Source: Streptomyces sp. NBC_00539
GTDB taxonomy: Bacteria; Actinomycetota; Actinomycetes; Streptomycetales; Streptomycetaceae
Assembly (NCBI RefSeq): GCF_036346105.1
Contig: NZ_CP107811.1
Coordinates: 5,103,501 to 5,167,500 of the forward strand
Direction: 5' to 3'
DNA: 64,000 nucleotides
The notes beneath the pieces are model-generated. The model ran no database searches. It was given only the letters and a program-made list of their open reading frames with translations, and was not told the origin of the DNA. Numbering within the stretch: position 1 is the first letter of the stretch; every line of letters starts with the position of its first letter. Both the position numbers and the translations under genes were made by a program. Shown here piece after piece: positions 18,270 through 27,645 of the stretch.

Positions 18270-19325
18270 GTGAGCACGGGCACAGCAAGCGCGAAACAGG
18301 ACACGGCACCGGCCGCGGCTGTGACCTCCGAGGCGGGTGCCCGCGACGTCGTCTGCGCGGTACGCGGCCTCGTCAAGACCTACCCGGCGGTGCGCGGCCG
18401 GCGCGGGGCCCCCGCCCTGCCCGAGACCCGCGCCAACGACGAGATCAGCCTGGACGTCCGGCGCGGCGAGGTGTTCGGCCTGCTCGGCCCCAACGGCGCC
18501 GGCAAGTCCACTCTCGTCCGCCAGCTCACCGGCCTGATGCGGCCCGACGCCGGAACCGTGACGCTGCTCGGCCACGACCTCGTACGCCACCCCGAGCGGG
18601 CCTCCCGCCTCCTGGCCTACCTCGGCCAGGAATCCACCGCCCTGGACGAGCTCACCGTCGCCCTGGCCGCCGAGACCACCGGCCGGCTGCGCGGACTCGG
18701 CGCGCGGGCGGCGCGCACCGCGCGGGACGCCGTACTGGAGGAACTCGGGCTGACCGCGCTCGCCGGACGGCCCCTCAAGAAGCTCTCCGGCGGCCAGCGG
18801 CGGCTGGCCTGCTTCGCCGCCGCGCTGATCGGCGAGCGGCCCGTCCTGGTCCTCGACGAGCCCACCACCGGCATGGACCCGGTGGCCCGGCGCGCCGTGT
18901 GGAGCGCCGTCGACCGGCGCCGCGCGAGCCACGGGGCCACCGTCCTGCTCGTCACCCACAACGTCATCGAGGCCGAGACCGTACTGGACCGGGTCGCCGT
19001 CATCGACCACGGCCGGGTCATCGCCTGCGACACCCCGGCCGGACTCAAGGCGACGGTGTCCGGCGAGGTACGGCTGGAGCTGGTGTGGCGCACCGCCGCG
19101 CCGCTGGAGGTGCCGGAGGTCGCGGAACTGGCCCCCGCGGCCGTGGTCTCCGGGCGGCGCTGGGTGCTGCGGCTGACGCCCGACCGGGCGCGCGCCGCCG
19201 TCGCCGCGGTGACCGGCGGGCCGGCCTTCGCCGCGCTCGACGACTTCACCCTGGCCACGCCGAGCCTGGAGGACGTCTACCTGGCCCTGGGGGGCCGCGC
19301 CTCGAAGGGGCTGGTGAAGTCGTGA
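18270..19325 (+). CDS. ABC transporter ATP-binding protein
   Basis: A 351-aa ATPase of the ABC-2 exporter type. Walker A GPNGAGKST begins at about residue 73, the signature LSGGQRR is at about 173, Walker B VLVLDEPTTGMDP is near 192, and the switch histidine lies in VTHN near 230. A ~80-residue C-terminal domain follows, as in drug/antibiotic exporters. Partner permease: the next gene, overlapped by 4 nt. Cargo cannot be inferred. The GTG at 18270 is used, and the N-terminal ~25 residues are poorly conserved-looking. Confidence 0.93.
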   Translation: MSTGTASAKQDTAPAAAVTSEAGARDVVCAVRGLVKTYPAVRGRRGAPALPETRANDEISLDVRRGEVFGLLGPNGAGKSTLVRQLTGLMRPDAGTVTLLGHDLVRHPERASRLLAYLGQESTALDELTVALAAETTGRLRGLGARAARTARDAVLEELGLTALAGRPLKKLSGGQRRLACFAAALIGERPVLVLDEPTTGMDPVARRAVWSAVDRRRASHGATVLLVTHNVIEAETVLDRVAVIDHGRVIACDTPAGLKATVSGEVRLELVWRTAAPLEVPEVAELAPAAVVSGRRWVLRLTPDRARAAVAAVTGGPAFAALDDFTLATPSLEDVYLALGGRASKGLVKS

Positions 19326-20098
19326 CCGCCGCCGTCACTTGCGCGGGCGCGCTGGCGCCCCGGGCCCGGTTCTTCCCCGCGCTCGCCGCGGTGTACCGGG
19401 CGCAGCTGTCCCGGGCGCGGGTGGCGCGGATCCCGCTGCTGTTCGTGGCCACCTTCCAGTCCGTCGGGATCATGATCCTGATGCGGGGCGTGGTGGACGG
19501 CGGCTCCGAGGCGCGGGCGGTGGTCGCCGGATCGTCCGTACTGGTCGTCGCCTTCGTCGCGCTGAACCTGCTCGCGCAGTACTTCGGCCAGCTGCGGGCC
19601 GGCGGGGGGCTCGACCACTACGCCACCCTGCCGGTGCCGCCCGCCTCCGTGGTGCTGGGCGCGGCCGCCGCCTACGCCTCCTTCACGGTGCCGGGAACGC
19701 TGGTGACCGCGGGGTTCGGGTGCGTGCTGTTCGGGCTGCCGATGGGCGGGCTGTGGATCCTGGGCGCGGTGGTGCCGCTGGCCGGGGCCGCGCTCGCGGG
19801 CCTGGGCGCGGCGCTCGGACTGCTGGCGCCCCGGCAGGAGCTGGCGACGCTGGCCGGGCAGCTCGGCATGTCGGCGGCGCTGCTGCTGGGGGTGCTGCCG
19901 CCGGAGCGGATGCCGGACGTGATCGTGTGGACGCGGGACCTGCTGCCCTCGACGTACGGGGTGGAGGCCTTCGCGCGGACCTTCGCTCCCGACCCCGACT
20001 GGGCGGCGGTCCTCTTCGACCTGGGCGTGTGCGGTGCGGTGGGCGTGCTGTCCCTGGCCGTCGCCACCTGGGCCTACCGGCGGGCAGCGGTCCGCTGA
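19322..20098 (+). CDS. ABC-2 type transporter permease
   Basis: A 258-aa membrane protein with about six hydrophobic segments (e.g. around residues 38-58, 65-85, 110-130, 135-165, 175-190 and 230-250). It starts at a GTG overlapping the ATPase stop (GTGA), so the subunits are made together. The DLLPSTYGVEAFA stretch before the last helix is typical of ABC-2 permeases. Together the pair would form a homodimeric-permease exporter. Confidence 0.92.
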   Translation: MTAAVTCAGALAPRARFFPALAAVYRAQLSRARVARIPLLFVATFQSVGIMILMRGVVDGGSEARAVVAGSSVLVVAFVALNLLAQYFGQLRAGGGLDHYATLPVPPASVVLGAAAAYASFTVPGTLVTAGFGCVLFGLPMGGLWILGAVVPLAGAALAGLGAALGLLAPRQELATLAGQLGMSAALLLGVLPPERMPDVIVWTRDLLPSTYGVEAFARTFAPDPDWAAVLFDLGVCGAVGVLSLAVATWAYRRAAVR

Positions 20099-20132
20099 CA
20101 CCGCCGGCCCGGGGACCTGGCACGATGTGCGG

Positions 20133-20756
20133 GTGACCGAAGCCGTGACCCCGCAGCCGTCCCCGCCCCCGTCCCCCTTCGAAGAGGGCGCGCCGCCGCC
20201 CCGGAAGACCACGCCGGGCGATGTCCGGGACGGCGCCGCCGTCACCCTGGTGGTGGGGGTGGCCGGAGTGCTGCTCGGGGTGCTGTGGGCGTGGCTCGCG
20301 CCGAAGGTCCAGTACGTCTCCAACGGGCAGGCCGTGTTCCTGCGGAACTCCGAGGGCGAGGCGCGGATCGGCGCCGACGGGACGTTTCTGCTGCTCGCGG
20401 TCGGCTTCGGGCTGCTGAGCGCGGTCGCGGTCTTCCTGTGGCGGCGCCGGGGCGGGGTGCCGCTGGTGATCGGCCTGGGGGTGGGCTCCCTGTTCGCGGC
20501 GCTGGTGGGCTGGCGGCTGGGCCTGCGGCTGGGCCCGTCCGCGAACCTCCCGGCGGCGGCCGCGAAGGCGGGCCAGGGCGTCGCGTTCGACGCCCCGCTG
20601 CAACTGCTGGCGCACGGCGCGCTGCTGGCGTGGCCGTTGGCGGCCCTGGCCGCCCACCTCGTCCTGACGGCCGTCTTCACCCGGCCGGACCCCGCCTGGC
20701 CCCCGTACCCGGTCCCTTCGCCCCACACCCACGCCCCGGACCCGTCGCGGCCCTGA
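20133..20756 (+). CDS. DUF2567 membrane protein
   Basis: A 207-aa protein with a Pro-rich cytosolic N-terminus (~30 aa) and four hydrophobic segments (~37-57, 88-107, 113-132 and 160-183). The first extracytoplasmic loop is WAWLAPKVQYVSNGQAVFLRN, recognisable as the DUF2567 family found in streptomycetes beside this ABC pair. The GTG at 20133 is 34 bp after the permease stop, so it may be part of the same unit. Function unknown. Confidence 0.85.
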   Translation: MTEAVTPQPSPPPSPFEEGAPPPRKTTPGDVRDGAAVTLVVGVAGVLLGVLWAWLAPKVQYVSNGQAVFLRNSEGEARIGADGTFLLLAVGFGLLSAVAVFLWRRRGGVPLVIGLGVGSLFAALVGWRLGLRLGPSANLPAAAAKAGQGVAFDAPLQLLAHGALLAWPLAALAAHLVLTAVFTRPDPAWPPYPVPSPHTHAPDPSRP

Positions 20757-20803
20757 CCGGCGGTGCCGCCGGCCCCGCCGGCGTGTGGGGCGCCCGGCGC
20801 GGG

Positions 20804-21301
20804 CTACCGGGCGATCGGCGCGACCACGGCCGACGTCAGCGACGTCAAGGTGGCCGGCGCCAGTTCGACCTCCAGGCCCCGGCGTCCCGCCGACACGCAG
20901 ATCGTGCGGTGCCCGGACGCCGACGCGTCCACGACCGTCCGCAGCGCCCGCCGCTGCCCCAGCGGCGAGATGCCCCCCAGCACGTACCCCGTCGTCCGCT
21001 CCGCCAGCGCCGGGTCGGCCATCGCCGCCCGCTTCGCGCCCACTGCCCCGGCCAGCGCCTTGAGGTCGAGCGAGCCCGACACCGGGACCACCGCCACCGT
21101 CAGCACGCCGTCCACGTCCGCGACCAGCGTCTTGAACACCTGCGCCGGGGAGACGCCCATCTTCTGCGCCGCCTCCTGCCCGTACGAGGGGTGCGCGGGG
21201 TCGTGCTCGTAGGCGTGCGTGGTGAATTCGGCGCCGGCCGCCGTCAGGGCCGCGATCGCCGGGGTCGCCGCCCCGGTCGCCCCCGCCTTCTTCTTCCCCA
21301 T
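20804..21301 (-). CDS. ybaK: YbaK/EbsC-family Cys-tRNA(Pro) deacylase
   Basis: A 165-aa YbaK-type editing protein that hydrolyses mischarged Cys-tRNA(Pro). Family motifs include VFKTLVADVDG with the catalytic lysine, LDLKALAGAVGAKRAAMADP, and TGYVLGGISPLGQRRALRTVVD. The ATG overlaps the stop of the LON-domain gene by one base (TGATG), so translation is coupled to the upstream gene on the minus strand. Length matches the family (~160). Confidence 0.93.
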   Translation of the reverse strand: MGKKKAGATGAATPAIAALTAAGAEFTTHAYEHDPAHPSYGQEAAQKMGVSPAQVFKTLVADVDGVLTVAVVPVSGSLDLKALAGAVGAKRAAMADPALAERTTGYVLGGISPLGQRRALRTVVDASASGHRTICVSAGRRGLEVELAPATLTSLTSAVVAPIAR

Positions 21302-22041
21302 CAGTTCAGGCTCGTCGGCGCGCGCGTCAGGTCGACCGCCGGCAGCGACGGCAGGTGCCGGATCACGGCCGTCTCCGTACGCAGCAGTTTCAGCTCCTCC
21401 GCCAGGCGCGTCGCCGTGTCGGGGGCCTGGAGCAGCCGCTGCCGCGCCGGGATGTCCAGTACGACCGCCGCCGCGACCAGGTACGAGACCACCGACGGCT
21501 CGTCGGGCAGTTCGGGCGCCGTGGACAGGGACCGCTCCCGCGCTCCCGCCAGCCGCTTCTGGTAGTTCCGGAACGCCCGCAGCACGCCCTCGGCCAGCGC
21601 TCCCGCGCCGTCGCCCGCGTCCTCCGTCAGCTCCTCCAGCTCGGCGACCAGGTACGGCCCCGAGGCGTCGACCGACAGCAGCCGCACCCGGGAGGTGCCG
21701 GTGGCCAGCACTTCGAAGCTGCCGTCCTCCCGCTCCCGGATCGTCGCGGCGTCCGCGATGCAGCCCACCCGGTGGAAGGCCTGGATCGGGTCCGCGCCGA
21801 AGCCCGCCGCCGGGCCGCGCTCCGGCAGCGTCGTCTGGTCGGGCAGACCCGGCGCGGTCGGTGCGACCTCCCAGCCGTCCCGGATCGCGACGACCGCGAA
21901 ACGCCGCGGCTCGTCCTCGCCCGTCTTCTGCAACTCGCGCATCATGGCGCGATAACGCTCCTCGAAGACGTTCAGCGGCAGCACGAGGCCGGGGAACAGC
22001 ACCGAGTTCAGCGGGAAGAGGGGCAGGCGAACGGAGGTCAC
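21301..22041 (-). CDS. LON-substrate-binding-domain protein (stand-alone)
   Basis: A 246-aa protein consisting of a Lon N-terminal (LAN/PUA-like) domain without ATPase or protease parts. The opening LPLFPLNSVLFPGLVLPLNVFEERY is diagnostic, and the C-terminal half is helical (YQKRLAG ... RLAEELKLLRTE). Free-standing LON domains bind unfolded or specific client proteins, but the client here is unknown. The start GTG/ATG at 22041 is 35 bp from the downstream end of the 22076-23674 gene. Coupled to ybaK by TGATG. Confidence 0.9.
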   Translation of the reverse strand: MTSVRLPLFPLNSVLFPGLVLPLNVFEERYRAMMRELQKTGEDEPRRFAVVAIRDGWEVAPTAPGLPDQTTLPERGPAAGFGADPIQAFHRVGCIADAATIREREDGSFEVLATGTSRVRLLSVDASGPYLVAELEELTEDAGDGAGALAEGVLRAFRNYQKRLAGARERSLSTAPELPDEPSVVSYLVAAAVVLDIPARQRLLQAPDTATRLAEELKLLRTETAVIRHLPSLPAVDLTRAPTSLN

Positions 22042-22075
22042 GAGGCACAGGGTAGTGGCCCCGGGCCCGCAGCCG

Positions 22076-23674
22076 TCACCCCCGCCTCAGCAGCCGGGAG
22101 GCTCCCGCCGCCACCGTGGTGGCCAGGATCCACCCCAGCACCACGAGCGCCGAGGCGCACCACTGCCAGGCCCCGCCCGGCTTCCACTGGCCCTCGTGCC
22201 CCAGATCGATCACCGGCAGCAGCAGATCCAGGGCGTACAGGGCGGCACTCCACTGCGGATGCTCGTCCTCCTTGATCGGCGGCGGCGGGTGCCGGTGGAA
22301 CAGCAGCGTGCCCGCCGCCCACAGCACCGCCATCCACAGCGCCGCCCGCCCCGGCCGGTACCCGTAGACCACCGTCCAGTCCTGGAGGTAGCCCCAGGCC
22401 TTGGCCGCGGGCGGCAGGGTCGCGCGCCGCCGCCGCTGCTTGGCCAGCAGCACCTCCCGGGCGTCGGCGTCCTCCCCGCTGGCCCGCAGCACCGCCGCCA
22501 GCCGCTCGTACGGCTCCGGCGAGTACTCCACGGTGGCCGCCTCCACCCAGGCCAGCCGGCGCGGCAGCGGGAAGTGCCCGCGGGGCGCGAGGATCTCGTA
22601 CGAGAACCCCTCCATCACCAGCCGGCCCGGCCCCGGCCAGCTGGTGGACAGGTCGACCAGCTTGACCACCTTCGCCCCCGACAGCACGACCCGGCCCTGC
22701 TCGGGCTGCGCGCCGACGAAGCGCAGCTCCGGCGTGCTGATCCGCCGCAGCGACACCTCCTGCTCGGGCGACAGCAGGAACCGCGCCCCGTAGAAGTCGA
22801 TCGCGTCACCGAAGCGGCCGTCGTCCAGGCGCATCCCGCCCTCGCACTCGAACGCCTGCGAGGCCTGGCCGGGCGCGGGCGTCTGTCCGACCCCGTACGG
22901 CGGCGTCTGCGTCCCCGAATCGCCCGGGGAGGAGTACAGGGCGATCGACGTCAGGTACAGGGTCCGCTCGACGGTCAGCTGCGGCGCGTTCAACGCGCGC
23001 CGCCCGACCGGGTTGCGCAGCCGGGCGCCGCGCAGGTTCATCGACACGCCGACCTTCGCGCCGCGCAGGCTGATCTCCCCGTAGGTCTCCAGCATGTCGC
23101 CCTGGAAGTCCTGGGCGACCGACATCCCGTCGGCGGTGATCGCCCGGCCCTTGTTGTCGGGCCGCACCACCGCGCGGCTGATCAGCAGGTCGGTGCCGAT
23201 CTGCGCGTCCGTCAGCCGGATCCCGCGGGCCACCCGGGACGCGAGCAGGTGCAGGTCCCCCTCGGTGTGCAGCCGGGCCGCCTCCAGCCGGGGGATCGCG
23301 CAGTTCACCAGGCGCAGGGTGCAGGCCCGCGTCTCGGCCAGCTGGAGCTCGCTGTCGAAGCGGCACGACTGGAACTCGACGTACGGCTCGACCCTGCCCC
23401 CGGACAGCTCCAGCCGCCCCAGGATCCGGACGCCGCGCAGTTTCAGCGCCACCACCCGGCCCGGCACCGGAGGCGGCCCGTGGAGCAGCAGCAGCGCCAC
23501 CACCTCGGCGCGGACGCTGCGCTCCGGTCCCCAGGGCCGGTCCGAATGCGGGTCGTCCTGGGCCGCGACACGCGCACTGAGATCACAAGTGCGACCCGTG
23601 CGGTACGCCTCCCACATGCGGTGCTCGGCGTCGGTGAGATCCACCGGCTCCGTCTCCGCGCGTACCTCCGCCAT
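22076..23674 (-). CDS. Membrane-associated protein with pentapeptide-like repeats
   Basis: A 532-aa protein. Residues ~1-60 are helical and hydrophilic. The centre (~70-320) is a run of short beta-strand-like repeats (VVALKLRGVRILGRLELSG, LRLVNCAIPRLEAARLH, SLRGAKVGVSMNLRGARLRN) suggesting a right-handed beta-helix. Three hydrophobic segments lie at the C-terminus (~425-445, 465-485 and 502-525). Such proteins are often labelled oxidoreductase in streptomycetes, but I see no cofactor motif supporting that. Divergent from hisD. Function unknown; a membrane-tethered scaffold is plausible. Confidence 0.82.
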   Translation of the reverse strand: MAEVRAETEPVDLTDAEHRMWEAYRTGRTCDLSARVAAQDDPHSDRPWGPERSVRAEVVALLLLHGPPPVPGRVVALKLRGVRILGRLELSGGRVEPYVEFQSCRFDSELQLAETRACTLRLVNCAIPRLEAARLHTEGDLHLLASRVARGIRLTDAQIGTDLLISRAVVRPDNKGRAITADGMSVAQDFQGDMLETYGEISLRGAKVGVSMNLRGARLRNPVGRRALNAPQLTVERTLYLTSIALYSSPGDSGTQTPPYGVGQTPAPGQASQAFECEGGMRLDDGRFGDAIDFYGARFLLSPEQEVSLRRISTPELRFVGAQPEQGRVVLSGAKVVKLVDLSTSWPGPGRLVMEGFSYEILAPRGHFPLPRRLAWVEAATVEYSPEPYERLAAVLRASGEDADAREVLLAKQRRRRATLPPAAKAWGYLQDWTVVYGYRPGRAALWMAVLWAAGTLLFHRHPPPPIKEDEHPQWSAALYALDLLLPVIDLGHEGQWKPGGAWQWCASALVVLGWILATTVAAGASRLLRRG

Positions 23675-23752
23675 GGCGGCCCCCCTCCGCAGTCACATAC
23701 GTGTAGGGGAACGCTAAGCGGCCGCTGTGACATCCGGGGACGCCCGGGGCGT

Positions 23753-23769
23753 GTATCAGCCAGTGATAC
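23753..23769. promoter_or_regulatory. Perfect 6-5-6 palindrome upstream of hisD
   Basis: GTATCA-GCCAG-TGATAC is a perfect inverted repeat centred 49 nt upstream of the hisD GTG, in the 135-bp region shared with the divergent membrane-protein gene. It looks like a dimeric repressor operator for the his operon. The cognate regulator is not in the window. Confidence 0.55.
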
Positions 23770-23809
23770 GGGCGAACGGTGGCGGGAGCCGGTCTGAGAG
23801 AATTGGCAC

Positions 23810-25132
23810 GTGATCTCTCGTATCGACCTGCGCGGTGACACCCTCCCCGAGGGTGGCGCCCTGCGCGATCTGCTGCCCCGTGCCGAGTTCGACGTGGAAG
23901 CCGCCCTGGAGAAGGTGCGGCCCATCTGCGAGGACGTGCACCATCGTGGCACGGCGGCGCTGATCGAGTACGCGCGCAAGTTCGACGGGGTCGAGCTCAC
24001 CCGGGTCCGGGTCCCTGCGCAGGCCGTCGCGGCCGCCCTGGAACAGCTGGATCCGGCCGTCCGCGCCGCCCTGGAGGAGTCCATCCGGCGCGCCCGGATC
24101 GTGCACCGGGGCCAGCGCCGCAGCGAGCACACCACCCAGGTGGTCCCCGGCGGCACCGTGACCGAGAAGTGGGTTCCCGTCGAGCGCGTCGGCCTGTACG
24201 CGCCGGGCGGCCGCTCGGTGTACCCGTCCTCCGTGGTGATGAACGTCGTCCCCGCCCAGGAGGCCGGGGTCGGGTCCATCGCGCTCGCCTCCCCGCCGCA
24301 GGCCGAGTTCGGCGGCCTGCCGCACCCGACGATCCTCGCCGCCTGCGCCCTGCTCGGCGTCGACGAGGTGTACGCGGCCGGCGGAGCCCAGGCCGTCGCG
24401 ATGTTCGCGTACGGCACCGAGGAGTGCGCGCCCGCCAACATGGTGACCGGCCCCGGCAACATCTGGGTCGCGGCCGCCAAGCGCTACTTCACCGGGAAGA
24501 TCGGCATCGACACCGAGGCCGGCCCGACCGAGATCGCCGTCCTCGCGGACTCCACGGCCGACCCCGTGCACGTCGCCGCCGACCTGATCAGCCAGGCCGA
24601 GCACGACCCACTGGCCGCGGCCGTCCTGGTCACCGACTCCGAGGAGCTCGCGGCGGCCGTCGAGAAGGAGCTGGAACCGCAGGTCGCGGCCACCAAGCAC
24701 GTCGAGGACCGGATCAAGCCGGCCCTCGCGGGCAAGCAGTCCGCGATCGTGCTGGTCGACAGCCTGGAGGACGGCCTCAGGGTCGTCGACGCGTACGGCG
24801 CCGAACACCTGGAGATCCAGACCGCCGACGCGGCCGCCTGGGCCGCCCGTGTGCGCAACGCCGGCGCGATCTTCGTCGGCCCCTGGGCGCCGGTCTCGCT
24901 CGGCGACTACTGCGCCGGGTCCAACCACGTCCTGCCCACCGGCGGCTGCGCCTGCCACTCCTCCGGCCTGTCCGTGCAGTCCTTCCTGCGCGGCATCCAC
25001 ATCGTCGACTACACGCGCGACGCCCTCGCCGAGGTCGCCCACCACGTGGTGACCCTCGCCGAGGCCGAGGACCTGCCGGCGCACGGCGCGGCCTTGAAGG
25101 CGCGCTTCGGCTGGAAGGTGCCGAACCAGTGA
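23810..25132 (+). CDS. hisD: Histidinol dehydrogenase
   Basis: A 440-aa zinc enzyme for the last two steps of histidine synthesis (L-histidinol to L-histidine, two NAD+). Motifs: [79 protein letters not shown], and [20 protein letters not shown], which carry the active-site and zinc ligands. The start is a GTG at 23810. First gene of the his cluster; the stop overlaps the hisC GTG (GTGA). Confidence 0.97.
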   Translation: MISRIDLRGDTLPEGGALRDLLPRAEFDVEAALEKVRPICEDVHHRGTAALIEYARKFDGVELTRVRVPAQAVAAALEQLDPAVRAALEESIRRARIVHRGQRRSEHTTQVVPGGTVTEKWVPVERVGLYAPGGRSVYPSSVVMNVVPAQEAGVGSIALASPPQAEFGGLPHPTILAACALLGVDEVYAAGGAQAVAMFAYGTEECAPANMVTGPGNIWVAAAKRYFTGKIGIDTEAGPTEIAVLADSTADPVHVAADLISQAEHDPLAAAVLVTDSEELAAAVEKELEPQVAATKHVEDRIKPALAGKQSAIVLVDSLEDGLRVVDAYGAEHLEIQTADAAAWAARVRNAGAIFVGPWAPVSLGDYCAGSNHVLPTGGCACHSSGLSVQSFLRGIHIVDYTRDALAEVAHHVVTLAEAEDLPAHGAALKARFGWKVPNQ

Positions 25133-26238
25133 CCTTCGGCATCGACGACCTCCCCATCCGCGACGAACTGCGCGGCAAGTCCCCCTACGGCGCCCCGCAG
25201 CTCGACGTGCCCGTCCAGCTGAACACCAACGAGAACCCGTACGAGCTGCCCGAACCGCTCGTGCGGCGCATCGCCGAACGCGTCGCCGACGCCGCCCGCA
25301 CCCTCAACCGCTACCCCGACCGGGACGCGGTCGAGCTGCGGACGGAGCTCGCCAAGTACCTCACCCGCACCGGCAAGCACCCGGTCTCCCGGGAGAACGT
25401 CTGGGCCGCCAACGGCTCCAACGAGGTCATCCAGCAGCTGCTGCAGACCTTCGGCGGGCCCGGGCGGACCGCGATCGGCTTCGAGCCCTCGTACTCCATG
25501 CACGCGCTCATCGCGCGCGGCACCGGCACCGGCTGGATCTCCGGCCCGCGCCGGGAGGACTTCCGCGTGGACGTGGAGGCCGCCGAGCAGGCGATCGCCG
25601 AGCACGCGCCCGACGTCGTCTTCATCACCTCGCCCAACAACCCCACGGGCACCGCGGTCGAGGCGGAGACGGTCCTGGCCCTCTACGAGGCCGCGCAGGC
25701 GGCCAAGCCGTCCCTGGTGATCGTGGACGAGGCGTACGTGGAGTTCAGCCACCGGGACTCGCTCCTGCCGCTGATCGAGGGCCGCCCGAACCTGGTGGTC
25801 TCCCGGACCATGTCCAAGGCCTTCGGCGCCGCCGGCCTGCGCCTGGGCTACCTCGCCGCGCACCCGGCCGTGGTCGACGCCGTCCAGCTCGTACGGCTGC
25901 CGTACCACCTCTCGGCCGTCACCCAGGCGACCGCGCTGGCCGCCCTGGAACACACCGACACGCTCCTCGGCTACGTCGAACAGCTCAAGGCCGAACGGGA
26001 CCGCCTGGTCGCCGAGCTGCGGGCCACCGGCTACGAGGTCACCGAGTCCGACGCGAACTTCATCCAGTTCGGCAGGTTCGAGGACTCCCACACCGCCTGG
26101 CAGAAGATCCTCGACCAGGGTGTCCTGGTCCGGGACAACGGCGTACCCGGATGGCTGCGGGTCACCGCGGGCACCCCGGCAGAGAACGACGCGTTCCTGG
26201 AAGCGGTTCGCGCACTGAAGAAGGAGCAGCACGCATGA
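25129..26238 (+). CDS. hisC: Histidinol-phosphate aminotransferase
   Basis: A 369-aa PLP enzyme of aminotransferase class I/II that converts imidazole acetol phosphate to histidinol phosphate. Visible motifs: [44 protein letters not shown], and [17 protein letters not shown] with the PLP lysine at K230. The GTG at 25129 overlaps the hisD stop. Its stop in turn overlaps the hisB ATG by 4 nt. Confidence 0.97.
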   Translation: MTFGIDDLPIRDELRGKSPYGAPQLDVPVQLNTNENPYELPEPLVRRIAERVADAARTLNRYPDRDAVELRTELAKYLTRTGKHPVSRENVWAANGSNEVIQQLLQTFGGPGRTAIGFEPSYSMHALIARGTGTGWISGPRREDFRVDVEAAEQAIAEHAPDVVFITSPNNPTGTAVEAETVLALYEAAQAAKPSLVIVDEAYVEFSHRDSLLPLIEGRPNLVVSRTMSKAFGAAGLRLGYLAAHPAVVDAVQLVRLPYHLSAVTQATALAALEHTDTLLGYVEQLKAERDRLVAELRATGYEVTESDANFIQFGRFEDSHTAWQKILDQGVLVRDNGVPGWLRVTAGTPAENDAFLEAVRALKKEQHA

Positions 26239-26828
26239 GCCGCATCGGACGGGTCGAACGGACCACCAAGGAGACCTCGGTCGTCGTCGAGATAAACCTC
26301 GACGGAACCGGCAAGGTCGACGTCTCGACGGGCGTGGGCTTCTACGACCACATGCTCGACCAGCTCGGCCGCCACGGCCTCTTCGACCTCACGGTCAAGA
26401 CCGACGGCGACCTGCACATCGACAGCCACCACACCATCGAGGACACCGCCCTCGCCCTCGGCGCCGCCTTCAAGCAGGCCCTCGGCGACAAGGTCGGCAT
26501 CTACCGCTTCGGCAACTGCACCGTCCCGCTGGACGAGTCCCTCGCCCAGGTGACCGTCGACCTGTCGGGCCGCCCCTACCTCGTGCACACCGAGCCCGAG
26601 AACATGGCGCCGATGATCGGCTCGTACGACACCACGATGACCCGGCACATCTTCGAGTCCTTCGTCGCGCAGGCCCAGATCGCCCTGCACATCCACGTCC
26701 CGTACGGCCGCAACGCCCACCACATCGTGGAGTGCCAGTTCAAGGCCCTCGCCCGGGCCCTGCGCTACGCCGCCGAGTTCGACCCCCGCGCGGCCGGCAT
26801 CCTGCCCTCCACGAAGGGCGCCCTCTAG
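26235..26828 (+). CDS. hisB: Imidazoleglycerol-phosphate dehydratase
   Basis: A 197-aa Mn-dependent dehydratase that converts IGP to imidazole acetol phosphate. The two signature metal motifs are [14 protein letters not shown] and [29 protein letters not shown] matches the family N-terminal third. It is a monofunctional actinobacterial type, with no phosphatase domain fused. ATGA overlap with hisC. Confidence 0.97.
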   Translation: MSRIGRVERTTKETSVVVEINLDGTGKVDVSTGVGFYDHMLDQLGRHGLFDLTVKTDGDLHIDSHHTIEDTALALGAAFKQALGDKVGIYRFGNCTVPLDESLAQVTVDLSGRPYLVHTEPENMAPMIGSYDTTMTRHIFESFVAQAQIALHIHVPYGRNAHHIVECQFKALARALRYAAEFDPRAAGILPSTKGAL

Positions 26829-26830
26829 CC

Positions 26831-26998
26831 GTGAACGGCCTCAACACCATCCTGATCGTCTTCGGCCTGTTCCTGGCCGGGGGCGTGTACTCCTTCCAGA
26901 AGCAGAAGATGCCCCTGTCGGTCGTCATCCTGCTCGCCATCGGCTCCGCGATGTGCCTCGCCGCCGGAGTCCTGCGAATCCAAGGAATCTGGGCATGA
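26831..26998 (+). CDS. Small membrane protein embedded in the his operon (55 aa)
   Basis: A 55-aa protein with two hydrophobic helices (about residues 5-20 and 30-48) separated by a short basic loop, SFQKQKMP. The GTG at 26831 lies 2 nt after the hisB stop, and its stop overlaps the hisH ATG (ATGA), so it is translated with the pathway. I recall similar small genes at this position in Streptomyces. No function known; membrane association or regulation of the his enzymes is speculation. Confidence 0.82.
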   Translation: MNGLNTILIVFGLFLAGGVYSFQKQKMPLSVVILLAIGSAMCLAAGVLRIQGIWA

Positions 26999-27645
26999 GC
27001 GCAGTACGCCCCACCAAGACCGTCGTGGTCTTCGACTACGGCTTCGGCAACGTCCGGTCCGCCGAGCGGGCGCTCGCGCGGGTCGGTGCGGACGTCGAGA
27101 TCACCCGCGACTACGACAAGGCCATGGACGCGGACGGGCTGCTCGTCCCCGGCGTCGGGGCCTTCTCCGCCTGCATGCAGGGACTCAAGGACGTCCGCGG
27201 CGACTGGATCATCGGGCGCCGGCTGTCCGGCGGCAGGCCCGTCATGGGCATCTGCGTAGGCATGCAGATCCTCTTCGAACGCGGCATCGAGCACGGCGTG
27301 GAGACCGAGGGCCTGGACGAGTGGCCCGGCACGGTCGGCCCGCTCAAGGCCCCGATCGTGCCCCACATGGGCTGGAACACCGTCGACGCCCCCGAGGACA
27401 GCCAGGCCTTCGCCGGCCTCGACGCCGACGCCCGGTTCTACTTCGTGCACTCCTACGCGGCGCACGACTGGAGCCTGGAGGTCACCAACCCGCTGATCCG
27501 CGCCCCCAAGGTCACCTGGGCCACCCACGGCGAGCGTTTCGTCGCGGCGGTGGAGAACGGGGCCCTGTGGGCCACCCAGTTCCACCCCGAGAAGTCCGGC
27601 GACGCCGGCGCCCAGCTCCTCACCAACTGGATCGAGACCCTGTGA
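26995..27645 (+). CDS. hisH: Imidazole glycerol phosphate synthase subunit HisH
   Basis: A 216-aa class I glutamine amidotransferase that supplies ammonia to HisF. The nucleophile is C87 in [12 protein letters not shown]. The His-Glu pair is in [10 protein letters not shown] near the C-terminus, and [10 protein letters not shown] opens the domain. The stop and the priA ATG share one base (TGATG). Confidence 0.97.
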   Translation: MSAVRPTKTVVVFDYGFGNVRSAERALARVGADVEITRDYDKAMDADGLLVPGVGAFSACMQGLKDVRGDWIIGRRLSGGRPVMGICVGMQILFERGIEHGVETEGLDEWPGTVGPLKAPIVPHMGWNTVDAPEDSQAFAGLDADARFYFVHSYAAHDWSLEVTNPLIRAPKVTWATHGERFVAAVENGALWATQFHPEKSGDAGAQLLTNWIETL

